Assembly: GCF_004363295.1 (NCBI RefSeq)
Contig: NZ_SNYQ01000002.1
Span: forward strand, 187,409 to 251,408
DNA length: 64,000 bases
Direction: 5' to 3'
Source: Mesocricetibacter intestinalis
Lineage (GTDB): Bacteria > Pseudomonadota > Gammaproteobacteria > Enterobacterales > Pasteurellaceae
Shown piece by piece: positions 1 through 10,100 of the stretch. The position numbers and the translations under genes were made by a program. The notes under the pieces were generated by a model. The model did no database searches, had not been told where the DNA came from, and was given only the letters and a program-made list of their open reading frames with translations. The first letter of the stretch is position 1. The number at the start of each line of letters is the position of its first letter.

Positions 1-951
1 ATTGGTTATTGTAATCAATTAACTAGCTTGCCGAATAGTTTAGGGAATTTATCGAATTTACAAGGATTAGATATTGGTTATTGTAATCAATTAACTCATT
101 TACCGGATAGCTTAGGGAATTTATTTAATTTACAAAAATTAATCATTCGGCATTGTGAACAATTACATTATTTTCCGGATAGCTTAGGTAATTTGTCGAA
201 TTTACAAGAATTAAATATTCATAATTGTGTTAAATTAACTTATTTACCGGATAGTTTAGAGGATTTATCCAATTTGCAAAGATTAGATGTTATTGGAAAT
301 AAATTAACTAAGTTACCGGATGGTTTAGGGAATTTATCCAATTTACAAAGATTAGATGTTAGTGAAAACAAATTAACTAAATTACCGGATGGTTTAGGGA
401 ATTTATCTAATTTAATAGGATTATATATTTATAGAAATAAATTAACTCAGTTGCCGGATGATTTATGTAATTTATCTAGTTTAGAAGAATTGAATATTTC
501 TAAAAATCAATTGATTAAGTTGCCAGATAACTTAGGTAATCTATCTAAATTAAATTTATTATATACTTCTGGAAATAAATTAACCCAGTTGCCAGATAGT
601 TTATGTGGTTTATCTAATTTAGAAGGATGGGATATTTCTAGAAATCAATTAACTAAATTACCGGATAGCTTAGGGGAATTGCCTAATTTAAAAGTATTGG
701 ATATTTCTAGAAATCAATTAACTAAATTACCGGATAGCTTAGGAGGAGCATCCGATTTAAGAGGATTAGATGTTTCTAAAAATAAATTAACTCATTTGCC
801 GGGTAGTTTAGGGAATTTATATACTTTACAAGTATTAGATATTTCTAAAAATCAATTAACCAAAGATGGCTTGGTAGATTTATCTAATTTAACCAACTTA
901 AATAAGCGTTGTAGAAATTTAATCCGATCTTTAGAAAGGAAGTTATATTAA
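1..951 (+). CDS. Leucine-rich repeat protein, 5' end outside window
   Basis: The reading frame is open from the first base of the window, so the gene starts upstream and only its last 316 codons are seen. The visible part is almost entirely leucine-rich repeats: about twelve units of 23-24 residues on the pattern LPDSLGNLSNLQxLDIS followed by xNQLTK. The first three units are 24 residues long with a Cys in the variable position (GYCNQL, RHCEQL, HNCVKL); later ones are 23 residues with Asn there. A short basic tail (RNLIRSLERKLY) closes the protein. Repeats of this kind form a curved solenoid for protein binding; no catalytic domain is visible and the partner is unknown. The DNA is AT-rich and repetitive compared with the housekeeping genes further on, which suggests acquisition. 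Function not assigned. Confidence 0.85.
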   Translation: MGYCNQLTSLPNSLGNLSNLQGLDIGYCNQLTHLPDSLGNLFNLQKLIIRHCEQLHYFPDSLGNLSNLQELNIHNCVKLTYLPDSLEDLSNLQRLDVIGNKLTKLPDGLGNLSNLQRLDVSENKLTKLPDGLGNLSNLIGLYIYRNKLTQLPDDLCNLSSLEELNISKNQLIKLPDNLGNLSKLNLLYTSGNKLTQLPDSLCGLSNLEGWDISRNQLTKLPDSLGELPNLKVLDISRNQLTKLPDSLGGASDLRGLDVSKNKLTHLPGSLGNLYTLQVLDISKNQLTKDGLVDLSNLTNLNKRCRNLIRSLERKLY

Positions 952-1218
952 CCTACTTTCGGTGTATACGTGGAGCTAATCCATCTAAATCACAAAAAGT
1001 TTATGTTGATGATAGGCAATTAGCTCTATTTCTAAATAGCTTAGATTAATGACAACTATTTTCCAATAGTAGTATGTATGATTTATCCGTTTTCTGCTAT
1101 CTATCCATTCTTATCCTTATTAAATTTAAGATGCGCTCGTAAAATAAACTTAATTTATCTTTGGATATGGGATTTATAAGTTAAGATTGTATCTTAAGTT
1201 AAACTAAAGTGGAACCCT
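952..1218. other. AT-rich intergenic stretch with a possible short coding remnant
   Basis: No complete gene is visible. Frame 969-1049 reads like protein (RGANPSKSQKVYVDDRQL and a few more residues, then stop) but has no start and lies in a different frame from the preceding repeat gene. It may be a remnant separated from an upstream gene by a frameshift, or chance. Confidence 0.3.
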
Positions 1219-2073
1219 TATGGAATTTTATTTATAACAAATGCAGCTCTTATTGCAACCTTTGCTCAGTTAGTTTCCTGCGTTTTTGCTGAAGGGCCCC
1301 AGACAGGTGGGAAATCCACATTGCTACGGTATATGGGCAGAGATTATAGATATATTACTTTTGATGATCTGACTTTGCGTTATCAGGCATTAAATGAACC
1401 TTCTTTATTTATGCCCAATAATACCGGGAAGTTGATTTTAAATAAGGTACAGTACGTACCGGAACTCTTTTCCGGCCTGAAGATTAGGATTGATTGGCAG
1501 AAATAAAACGGGCTTTTTTTGCTTTCCGGTTTGCAAGCCTTTCAGCTAATGAAAAATGTTGCCGAGACCCTTACCGGCGCATTGCCGTGCTGAATTTGCA
1601 AGGATTTTCCCTGCGTGAAAATACGGTGAAGCGTTGGATTACCATTTTAGAAGCATTGGGTATTATTTATCTGCTTAAGCCTTATGATAATAATCATCTT
1701 AAACGATGCTAAAACATCGAAGTATATGCTGGATACAGGCTTAATAGCATGGCGACTAAATGGTTGCCCCCTGAAACTATCAGTAACGGAGCAAAGAGCG
1801 GTCAATTTTTAGAAACTTTTTTGTGAGTGAAATTATTAAATCTTTCCTGAATAACGGAATGACGCCGCCCATTTATTTTTATCTTGATACCCATCAGAAA
1901 GCGATCGATCTGATTATTGAATAGGATCAACGGATTTACCCGATAGAAATAAAGAGTACTACTGTGCCGGATAAAAAATGGCAAAAGCATTTAGGATGCT
2001 AAGAGAAAGTTTAGCGGGAACCGAAGTAACAGTCGGTAACGGAGTAATTATTAATCAGTATCCGCAGAAATGA
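1219..2073 (+). pseudogene. Decayed AAA/DUF4143-family ATPase
   Basis: Several frame-broken pieces follow the order of the AAA_14/DUF4143 family of putative ATPases. Piece 1 (about 1219-1506) has a Walker A-like stretch EGPQTGGKSTLLR followed by YITFDDLTLR and LILNKVQYVPELFSGLKIRID, where the family normally has an acidic Walker B (IDEVQ); here it reads LNKVQ. Piece 2 (1494-1712) carries SLRENTVKRWITILEALG and IIYLLKPYDNN, the helical region before DUF4143. Piece 3 (about 1713-2073) gives MLDTGLIAWRLNG, then the DUF4143 end around IYPIEIKSTTVPDKKW, with in-frame stops and shifts. The altered Walker motifs and repeated frame breaks make a working product very unlikely. Assignment is by motif recall, not a search; the 5' boundary is approximate. 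Confidence 0.75.
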
Positions 2074-2401
2074 TGCTTAGCGATAGATTTGGTCGCATTA
2101 CGGATTTCAATGATTTAAATTCGGAAACGTTCCAATCCGACCGATATTTAATTGGGAGTATTGGGTTTATTCTTTTGCAATTTATCCGCAATAAATTTAT
2201 TTATTGCCTTGAATATACAAGTATTTTGTTGTTTCGATGATTTACTTACCCCTATAAAGCTCCCCGAAACCAATTATTTTTTGAACAACTTCACAAATTT
2301 ACAAAAAACAAAATTACTTAAACACAACAAAGATGTAACATATTTTAAACATCACCCGGTTGGGGGATGTGAGATTTGCTTAGATTAAGGGAGTGGGGCG
2401 T
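2074..2401. other. Intergenic region upstream of the SLC13 transporter
   Basis: About 330 bases without a convincing gene. An open stretch at 2152-2388 has low-complexity AT-rich coding and no recognisable domain. The stretch must contain the promoter of the downstream transporter, but I could not place -35/-10 boxes with confidence. Confidence 0.4.
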
Positions 2402-3790
2402 ATGAGTACAGTGAAACCCGAAAAGACGGCATTTAATCGCAATGCCGTAATCTTTATCGCAGATATTCTGCTGTTTTTTATTCTTCTGGCCGTTTTGCCC
2501 TTTGAGGCGAGCGCCAGTAAAGGCCTGGCGTTATTGGCCTTTATTGCGGTGTTATGGCTGACCGAAGCCCTGCATGTTACCGTTACCGCCTTGCTTGTGC
2601 CTTTATTGGCGGTTGCATTGGGACTGTCTGCAACGGGAGCGGCGTTAAAGAACTTCGCCGATCCGACGATTTTCCTGTTCTTCGGCGGTTTTGCGCTTTC
2701 GACGGCGCTGCATATTCAGAAACTGGATTTGATGATCGCCAATAAGATTATGGCGCTGGCAAAAGGGAAATTGCTGATTGCGGTGATGTATCTGTTTGCG
2801 ACTACGGCATTTTTATCCATGTGGATTAGTAATACCGCAACCGCCGCAATGATGTTGCCGTTGGCATTGGGGATTCTAAGTCAGCTGGACAGTAAACAAA
2901 ACCATAGCGCCTATACCTTTGTGCTGCTCGGTATTGCCTATAGCGCCAGTATCGGCGGTATGGGGACGTTGGTCGGCAGTCCGCCGAATGCGATTGTCGC
3001 TTCTAACTTGAAATTAACCTTTTCCGACTGGTTAATCTTCGGTTTGCCGGTAATGATTATTCTGATGCCCTTAATGATTGCTTGTTTATGGGTGCTGTTA
3101 AAACCGAAACTCAATATGAGATTCGAGCAGAATTTTGAAAAAATCGAATTTAATAAGAAGCGCTATGTAACGCTGGCGATTTTTGTACTGACTGCGCTTT
3201 GTTGGATCTTCAGCAGCGTACTTAATCCGATGCTCAGTTCCATGTTGGGGTTACCGAAGAATATTGCCGGGTTTGACAGTATTGTGGCGATTTCCGCTGC
3301 GGTGGCTATTTGCGCCACCGGGGTCGCTTCTTGGCGTCAGATTCAAGATAACACGGAATGGGGCGTACTAATGCTGTTCGGCGGCGGTTTAACCCTGAGT
3401 GCGGTATTGAAAGATTCCGGCGCCAGTAAGATTTTGGCTGATGGCGTGGTATTTTTAATCAGTGATGGCCATTATTTTCTTATTGGTCTTCTGGTTTCCG
3501 CCTTTATTATTTTCCTGACCGAGTTTACCTCGAATACCGCCAGTGCCGCCTTATTGGTGCCGATTTTTATCTCCATCGCCCAGTCATTAGGTATGCCGGA
3601 ACTCGGCTTGGCGCTGATTATCGGTTTAGGGGCTTCCTGTGCCTTTATGCTGCCTGTGGCAACGCCGCCGAATGCCATTGTTTTCGGCACCGGTCATGTA
3701 CGGCAATCGGAAATGGTGCGGGTCGGTATTTGGTTGAATATCCTGAGTATTTTTGTTATCGCCACCTATGTTTATCTTTTCTGGTTCTAA
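2402..3790 (+). CDS. SLC13/DASS-family sodium:anion (dicarboxylate) symporter
   Basis: A polytopic inner-membrane protein of 462 residues with the hallmarks of the divalent anion:Na+ symporter family. Two SNT motifs are present in the two inverted halves (WISNTATAAMMLP and EFTSNTASAALLVP), each followed by the matching proline-rich element (GTLVGSPPNAI and LPVATPPNAIVFG). In the family these form the sodium and carboxylate sites. Likely substrates are C4-dicarboxylates or related anions; the exact substrate cannot be read from sequence. The start is taken at ATG 2402, about nine bases after AAGGGAG; an in-frame GTG at 2393 overlaps that ribosome-binding site and is less likely. The gene stands alone, with repeat-bearing intergenic DNA after it. 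Confidence 0.93.
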   Translation: MSTVKPEKTAFNRNAVIFIADILLFFILLAVLPFEASASKGLALLAFIAVLWLTEALHVTVTALLVPLLAVALGLSATGAALKNFADPTIFLFFGGFALSTALHIQKLDLMIANKIMALAKGKLLIAVMYLFATTAFLSMWISNTATAAMMLPLALGILSQLDSKQNHSAYTFVLLGIAYSASIGGMGTLVGSPPNAIVASNLKLTFSDWLIFGLPVMIILMPLMIACLWVLLKPKLNMRFEQNFEKIEFNKKRYVTLAIFVLTALCWIFSSVLNPMLSSMLGLPKNIAGFDSIVAISAAVAICATGVASWRQIQDNTEWGVLMLFGGGLTLSAVLKDSGASKILADGVVFLISDGHYFLIGLLVSAFIIFLTEFTSNTASAALLVPIFISIAQSLGMPELGLALIIGLGASCAFMLPVATPPNAIVFGTGHVRQSEMVRVGIWLNILSIFVIATYVYLFWF

Positions 3791-3889
3791 ATAAAAAGAT
3801 AAATATTAGTTCTCTAAATAAGTTTGGCCGCCCTAAAGAGCGGTCAAATTTTAGCGAGTTTTTTTACATTACCCGCACAGGTTTATATT

Positions 3890-3912
3890 GGGGCGCAAGG
3901 TGTTGCGTCCCC
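3890..3912. repeat. REP-like palindrome, copy 1
   Basis: GGGGCGCAA, loop GGTG, then TTGCGTCCCC: an imperfect GC-rich hairpin in an AT-rich intergenic region, matching the palindrome at 4010 in form and in the sequence that follows. Confidence 0.55.
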
Positions 3913-4009
3913 GCTCCGTTCGGATTAATTTTTCAGTGGATTAATAATGTATTTGTAGGGGCGTCATACCGGCGTTCGGTTAATTTTTGGTTTTAGGTTA
4001 TATTTTTAT

Positions 4010-4029
4010 GGACGCGAGGCGTCGCGTCC
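4010..4029. repeat. REP-like palindrome, copy 2
   Basis: GGACGCGA, loop GGCG, then TCGCGTCC: a perfect 8-bp stem. The flank TCGGATTAATTTTTT at 4041 repeats that at 3920. Confidence 0.6.
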
Positions 4030-4141
4030 CTACGATCACTTCGGATTAATTTTTTCTGGGGATTAAGTATGTATCTGTTGGCGCTATGGGGTGTCCGTAT
4101 CAAAATTTAAGTCTTTGATTGGGTCGGTATTGCGCATAGAT

Positions 4142-4169
4142 AAAAAAACGCCGGTTAATACCGGCGTTT
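4142..4169 (-). terminator. Rho-independent terminator of the first trimeric autotransporter
   Basis: AAACGCCGG, loop TTAATA, CCGGCGTTT is a perfect 9-bp stem. On the minus strand it is followed by a run of T, 19 bases after the stop codon of the autotransporter gene. Confidence 0.9.
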
Positions 4170-4187
4170 AATATTATGCTGTGCGGG

Positions 4188-7100
4188 CTATTTCTGTGCG
4201 GCTAAATTGCCCACCAGTTTTTCCAACCGTTGCAGACGTTTTTCCATGGCGTCCATTTTAGCTTTCTGCACTTGGTTTTCTTTGCTCAGCTGGTTGATGC
4301 GATTTTGCATCACCTGGATAGTAGCGGCGTTGCTATACCCCTTATTGACCGAGTTATTAACATCGATCACCGGCGATTTTTTATTTCTGTCTTCGCCGAA
4401 ACGGAAGCTTAAGCCCAGATTTGCCATTGCCTGAGATTTTCCTTTGCGCCCGTCGCCCAAGGATACGCCTGCAGTCATCATGACGTCTTCATTGAAATGA
4501 TGTGCCAGTCCTACGGCCAGTGCGTATTTTTCTTTATAGAAGCCGACCCCGACCATCGCCTGATTCGGTCTGTCTTTATCGAACTGCAACGGATGCAGTG
4601 CCGCTAAAGAGGCGCTTAAGGCACCTATGGTACGGCTTTCGGAACGGGTATGCGCAATATCGCGACCTAAACGATTGATGCTGTCGCCGGTCTGGTGAAT
4701 CTGGCGCTGTACGCTGCGCAGCTGCCCCATATTGGCCGCATCGCTGTCCGCACTGCCCGCACCTATATTGGTGAGGCGTTGGCCGCCGTTATTCAAACCG
4801 GCGGCGCTTAGGCTGACATTGCCGGTGGTAAGGCTACCCGTTGGGCTTAAATCGATATTTTTCGCCAAGCGCACGTTCAGCTGTCCGTTTTCCGCCACCA
4901 CGCCGATATTGTTTCGGCTGAGGTTATTCACATCGGCACCGCCGACGATATTCAGTTGCCCGCCCAGTTTTTGACTGATGGCAACCTTATTATCACCGCC
5001 GAAGCTCATGCCTTTGTCAATAATGCCATGTAGCTGAGAGCCGTTAACGGCATCTTGCGAGGTGGCGCTGATTTCACCGGCAGCCAGTTGGGTAATTTTG
5101 GTTCCCGCCGCATCAATACCGTTTTTCTTGAGGGACGGCGCTTTCACGACTTCATTATTGGCATTACGGAATGAGAATCCGTCGCTGTCCATAACAAAGC
5201 GATCGCCCTTTGCATCTTTAACTTCGATGCCTTGTGAGCCGATCTGGCTATTGCCGGCACGCAGCGTTCCTTTATCGCCAAGATCAATATTTTGCGCCAG
5301 TTTAACCTGTAATTTACCGTCCTTGGCTACAACCCCGATATTTTTCTCGCTCAGCTTGGTAGGATCGGCGCCGCCGACGATATCTAGGGTTTCACCCATT
5401 TTTTTATTAATGCTTTCACCCGGTTTATCGCCGCCGAAGTTGATGCCCTGATCCACTTTAGTGTTCAGATCCGTGATCTTACTTTCTACCTTATCGAGTT
5501 TGCCGGCAGTGTCGGATTTAACCGTTGCGATGGCTTTATCCAGCTGGCCTTTATTTACCGCATCAAGCTCTTTTACGCCCTCGGCGATATTGCCGATAAC
5601 CTTATTACCCGCATCAATACCTTGTTTGGTAACCGATGGCCCGCCACTGATTTTTAAACCATCGGAGCCTAGGGTTGAATTTCCGACACTAAGACCTTCT
5701 TGATTCAGTTTGGTGGTACCGACGCTAACTCCGTCTTTATCCACCATGGTATTGCCGGCTTTCAGGCTACCGTTTGCACCGAGATCCAAGTCTTTCGCCA
5801 GTTTGACGCTAAGGCCGTTATTGCTTACCTTCACCCCGATATTATTATCCGTCAGCTCGCCTTTGGCACCGCCGGTAACGGAGAGAGTAGCGTTATTTTT
5901 ATCAAGCTTGATTTTATCCTGATTATCGGTGCTGATAGTAAGCTCTTTAAGTGCCGATCCGGCGGTAGAAGCCACATCTTTCAGCTGCTTGTAATTCACC
6001 ACATCATTATCTTCGGTACCTGCTGCAACATTGGAAATTTTTCCATTGGCCATATCAATACCTTGATTACTGAGGCTAGGGCCGTCGGTGATTTTCAGCT
6101 GATTGGTATTAATACCGTCCTGGTTAATTGTGGTATTGGCGGCTTTTAAGCTACCGTCCGCACCCAGTTGGATATTTTTCGCCAACTTAAGCTGTAAGCC
6201 GTCGGAACCGTTGGCAATAACCCCGATATTATTATCCGTCAGCATATTCGCATCCGTGATCCCGCCTTTAATGTTCAGGGCATTACCTAAGGCGCGATGT
6301 ACCTTAGTACCGCTGTCGCCGGTAAAATCCAAACCTGCCTGAGCAACCGCCTGTAAATCCGCCACTGTAACGGCTTTATTCAGATCCGTACCGGATTTGC
6401 TTAATAGCCCCTGGGTATTGGCGACCAGTTCGCGCGCTTTCTCTGCCGTGATGGCAGGGGTTGCCATAGTGGCGAATTTGCCGTCGATTCCGTTTGCCAC
6501 ATTGGTTATCTGGCGCGGGCTGGTATCGCCGGCTTTTAAGGCGACTTTATCCGCCTGATCTTTGCTTAGCGCTTCGGCTGCATTAGAAGTTCCGTCTTTT
6601 GCAATGCTTACCGGCTTGCCTTCTTTATCTAGGGTAGTACCCGCCGGATAGAAGCTATCCCCAATTTTAACGACCGGATTACCCTTATCATCTACATAGC
6701 TGATCGGGGAGGCCGCCGCATTATTTTCCAGGGTTGCCAGACGAGCCTTGGTTTTATCCGATAAATCCAGGCTGATCTTATTGCCTTCAACGGCGGTAAC
6801 AATATTCTCATTGGCGTTTTTGCCGATAATATCGAAACGGGTATTATTTTTACTGATGTTAATTCCGCCGTTACCCGCCGCCGCATCAGCACCCACGGTA
6901 AAGTTTTGTAGCGCGGTGCCGCCGCTGGCGGTGGCTTCTTTAAGCTGTTTATAATTAACTACGTCATTATCATCGGTAGCGGCACTGACGTTGGAAATTT
7001 TACCCTTAGCCATATCAATACCGCTTTTATCTATTGTCGCCCCCCCGTTGACGGCAACTTTATCGGTACTGATACCATTTGGGCCAATAGTGGTTTGAGC

Positions 7101-10100
7101 GGCGCTTAAACTGCCGTTTTCCCCCAGCTTAATATCTTTTGCCAGTTTGATTGCCAGTTTACCATTTTCGGCAATAACTCCCAGATTATTATCGGTCAGC
7201 TTGGCTTTATCGGTGATGCCGCCGCTTACATTCAGGGTGGAATTTAATGCTTGATTAAACTGACCGCTGTCCCCGCTAAAGTTCATGCCCGCATCGGCTT
7301 TGGCAAGGGAGGCTTTAGTGGCATTATCCAGCGAGATGCTGAAGTTTTTGCTCTTGGTCGCATTATCCGTACTGGTGGTTACCTCAATACCGTTGCTACC
7401 GGTAGCGGAGATCAGACCGGTAATCACCCCTTTGCCCGCATCATCAATATTGGAGAGGTTTTTATCTGCCTTGCTGCCGAGATTTTTGATGCCGGTATCA
7501 AGATTATCAACCTTATTGCTTAAATTGCTCAGATTGCTGTTGGTGGCATTTAATTGAGCGAAATTCACGGCGTCCTTATCTGCGGTACCTGCAGTCAGAT
7601 TAGTGATTTTCATATCACCGGCATCAATACCGGACAGGGTTATGGAAGGTTTGCCGTTGCCCAAACTTAGCCCGCTGCTGTTGAGCAGAGTATTACCAAT
7701 AGTCAGGCTACCGTCCGAGGTTAAATTAACCTGTTTAGCCAGAGCCACGGTAAAGGATTTGGCACCGGAATCATTTGTTCCTTCCGTTACCTCGATATTG
7801 CTTCCTTTAATGACGCTTTCTTCTTTCTTCAGCTGCGCTTGAGTTTTATCGTCCAGACCCAGGGTATAGGTTAGGCTGCCGTTGGCCGCATTACTGGTAT
7901 TCAGTGCTAATCCCGTACCATTGGCAACTTTTATCGCATCTTTAGATAGGTTTTTAATCTGATTTTTTCCATTATCGGACAGATTATCCAAATCCTTGGT
8001 CGCCGCATTTTCTAGCTTAGTTTTCGTATTCTGTGCCAGCTCAATATGGATTTTGCTACCGTTTACACTGGTGGTTATATCGTTAACGCCGACAATATCC
8101 ACTCGGTTGCTTTCTTTGCTTAGGTTAATACCCGCTGCTTTAGCTTCCGCATCTGCGCCGAGGATAAAACTTTGCAAAGAGCTATTGGCTTTATTTAATG
8201 CCGCTTTAGCCGAGTCGCTCAGACCGATTTCAAAGGTTTTGACCTTGGTGCTATTGTCCGTATTGGTCGTAACCTTAATTTCATCAGTGCCTGTTGCCGC
8301 CACTAATCCGCTAATTACCGCTTTACCCGCATCATTAATATCGGATAAATCCTTATTGGCTTTGGTGCTGCTTAGGTTATTCAGGGTGGTATTGATACCA
8401 TCTACCTTGTTACCCAGATTGGTCAGATTGCTGTTGGTCGCCTTTAATTGCGACAGATTTACCGCATCGCTATCTTGCGTGCCGGCAGCCAGGTTGGAAA
8501 TGGTTTTATTCGCGGCATTAATGCCCGAAGTGGTAATGGAAGGCATATTATTGCCTAAATATAGCCCCGTCGCATTTAATACGCTGTTACCAAGGGTTAC
8601 ACTACCGGCGGCGGTTAAATTAATATTTTTGGCTAGGGCAACAGTAAAGGATTTTCCGCTGGAATTATTTACCCCTTCCGTTACTTCGATATTGTCCCCT
8701 TTCAGCACGGTTTCTTCTTTTTTCAGCTGATTCTGAGTGGCATTATCTAGGCTTAGGGTATAGGTTCGGTTACCATTGTCATCCTTCGTTTTTACCTCTA
8801 ATCCGTTATTGCCGACCACTTTAACCGCATCTTTGGTCAGATCTTTTACTTGGGTTTTACCCGCATCGCTCAGATTGCTTAGATTTTTATCAGCGGCGTT
8901 ATTAATTTTATCTTTGGCGGTTTGTGCCAGATCCACATTAATTTTATTGCCGTCGACGGAGGTTTTAACCTCGTTGATACCGACAATATCCAAACGGGCA
9001 TTATCTTTGCTGATATTAATTCCGGCGGCGGTTCCTGCCGAATCAGCGCCCAGGGTAAAGCTGTGCAGCCCCTTGCCCGCATTGTCTAAAGCAGTTTTCG
9101 TGGCATTATCCAAACCGATTTGGAATTTTTTATTTTTGTTGGCGTCGGTTGTGGTGGTAACTTGAATACCGTTGCTTCCCTCGGCGGAAACTAACGAAGT
9201 AATAAATTCTTTCGCGCCGTTATCCAGGTTTGAAAAATCTTTTTTAGCATAGGTATTGCCCAGATTGCTTATGGTTGTGTTTAAGTTCTCCACATTACCG
9301 TTCAGATTTTTCAGATTGTCGCTGAGGTTGCTTACATTGGTACCAAGACCATCAACTTTGGTATTTAAGTTGGTGAGATTGTTACCAAGATTGGTTACAT
9401 TGGTATTTGTCGCATTTAATTGAGAGAAATTAACCCCATCATTAGCATCTGTTCCGTTCGCTAATGCGGTAATCTTTTTATTGCCCGCATTAATTCCGGT
9501 AGTGGTAATCGAAGGGTTGCCCGCCCCTAAGCTTAAGCCGGTTTGGTTGAGCAGGGTAGTCCCGATAGTCAGGCTGCCCGTATCGGTAAGATTAAGGTTA
9601 TTTGCCAGTCCCAGTTGGAATTTTTTACCCCCGCTGGCATTGGTGCCGTTTTCTTTTACCTTAATATTAGTATTTTCGGCACTGATATCCGTTTCTTTTG
9701 CCAAGGCTTTATCCACCTGTGTAGACAGGCTTTTTAACTGAGCGATATTTACCGCATCGGTATCTGCGGAACCTGCGGCAACACCGCTGATTTGGCGGGT
9801 AATATTTGCCCCGTCGCCGACGGAAACCGTCCCGGTCGTGGATTTCCATACGCCGCTGGTATTTACGGAATTCATTTTAGTAACAGGATCATAGCCGGCG
9901 GTTTTGGCTGTTTCCGCTTTAGAACCGTTACCTAGGGCAATGCCGCCCTCCACCGAGGCGGAAGCCTGGAAGCCCAGAGCAATTGCATTTAAGGCGCTGG
10001 TTTTTGAGCCTTGACCTATAGCCACACTGCCGTTTGCATTTGCTGCGGCAGAAGCGTTAAAGCCTAGTGCAATAGCACCTTCCGCATTGGTTTTTGCATA

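Larger units (their letters stand above)
3791..4141. other. Intergenic region with two hairpin repeats and a near-USS
   Basis: No gene. It contains a near-uptake sequence AAGAGCGGTCAAATTTT at 3836 and two copies of a roughly 70-base imperfect direct repeat (3890-3960 and 4010-4081), each beginning with a GC-rich palindrome and continuing with TCGGATTAATTTTT, then TATGTAT or TATTTGT-like sequence. An open frame at 3730-3996 only reads through the repeats and is not supported. Confidence 0.6.

Noticed and set aside
2393-2401. GTG start for the SLC13 transporter
   Set aside because: It overlaps the ribosome-binding sequence that serves ATG 2402.
4207-9741. Many plus-strand open frames across the first adhesin
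   Set aside because: They are antisense shadows of a repetitive gene; none shows a domain or start signal.
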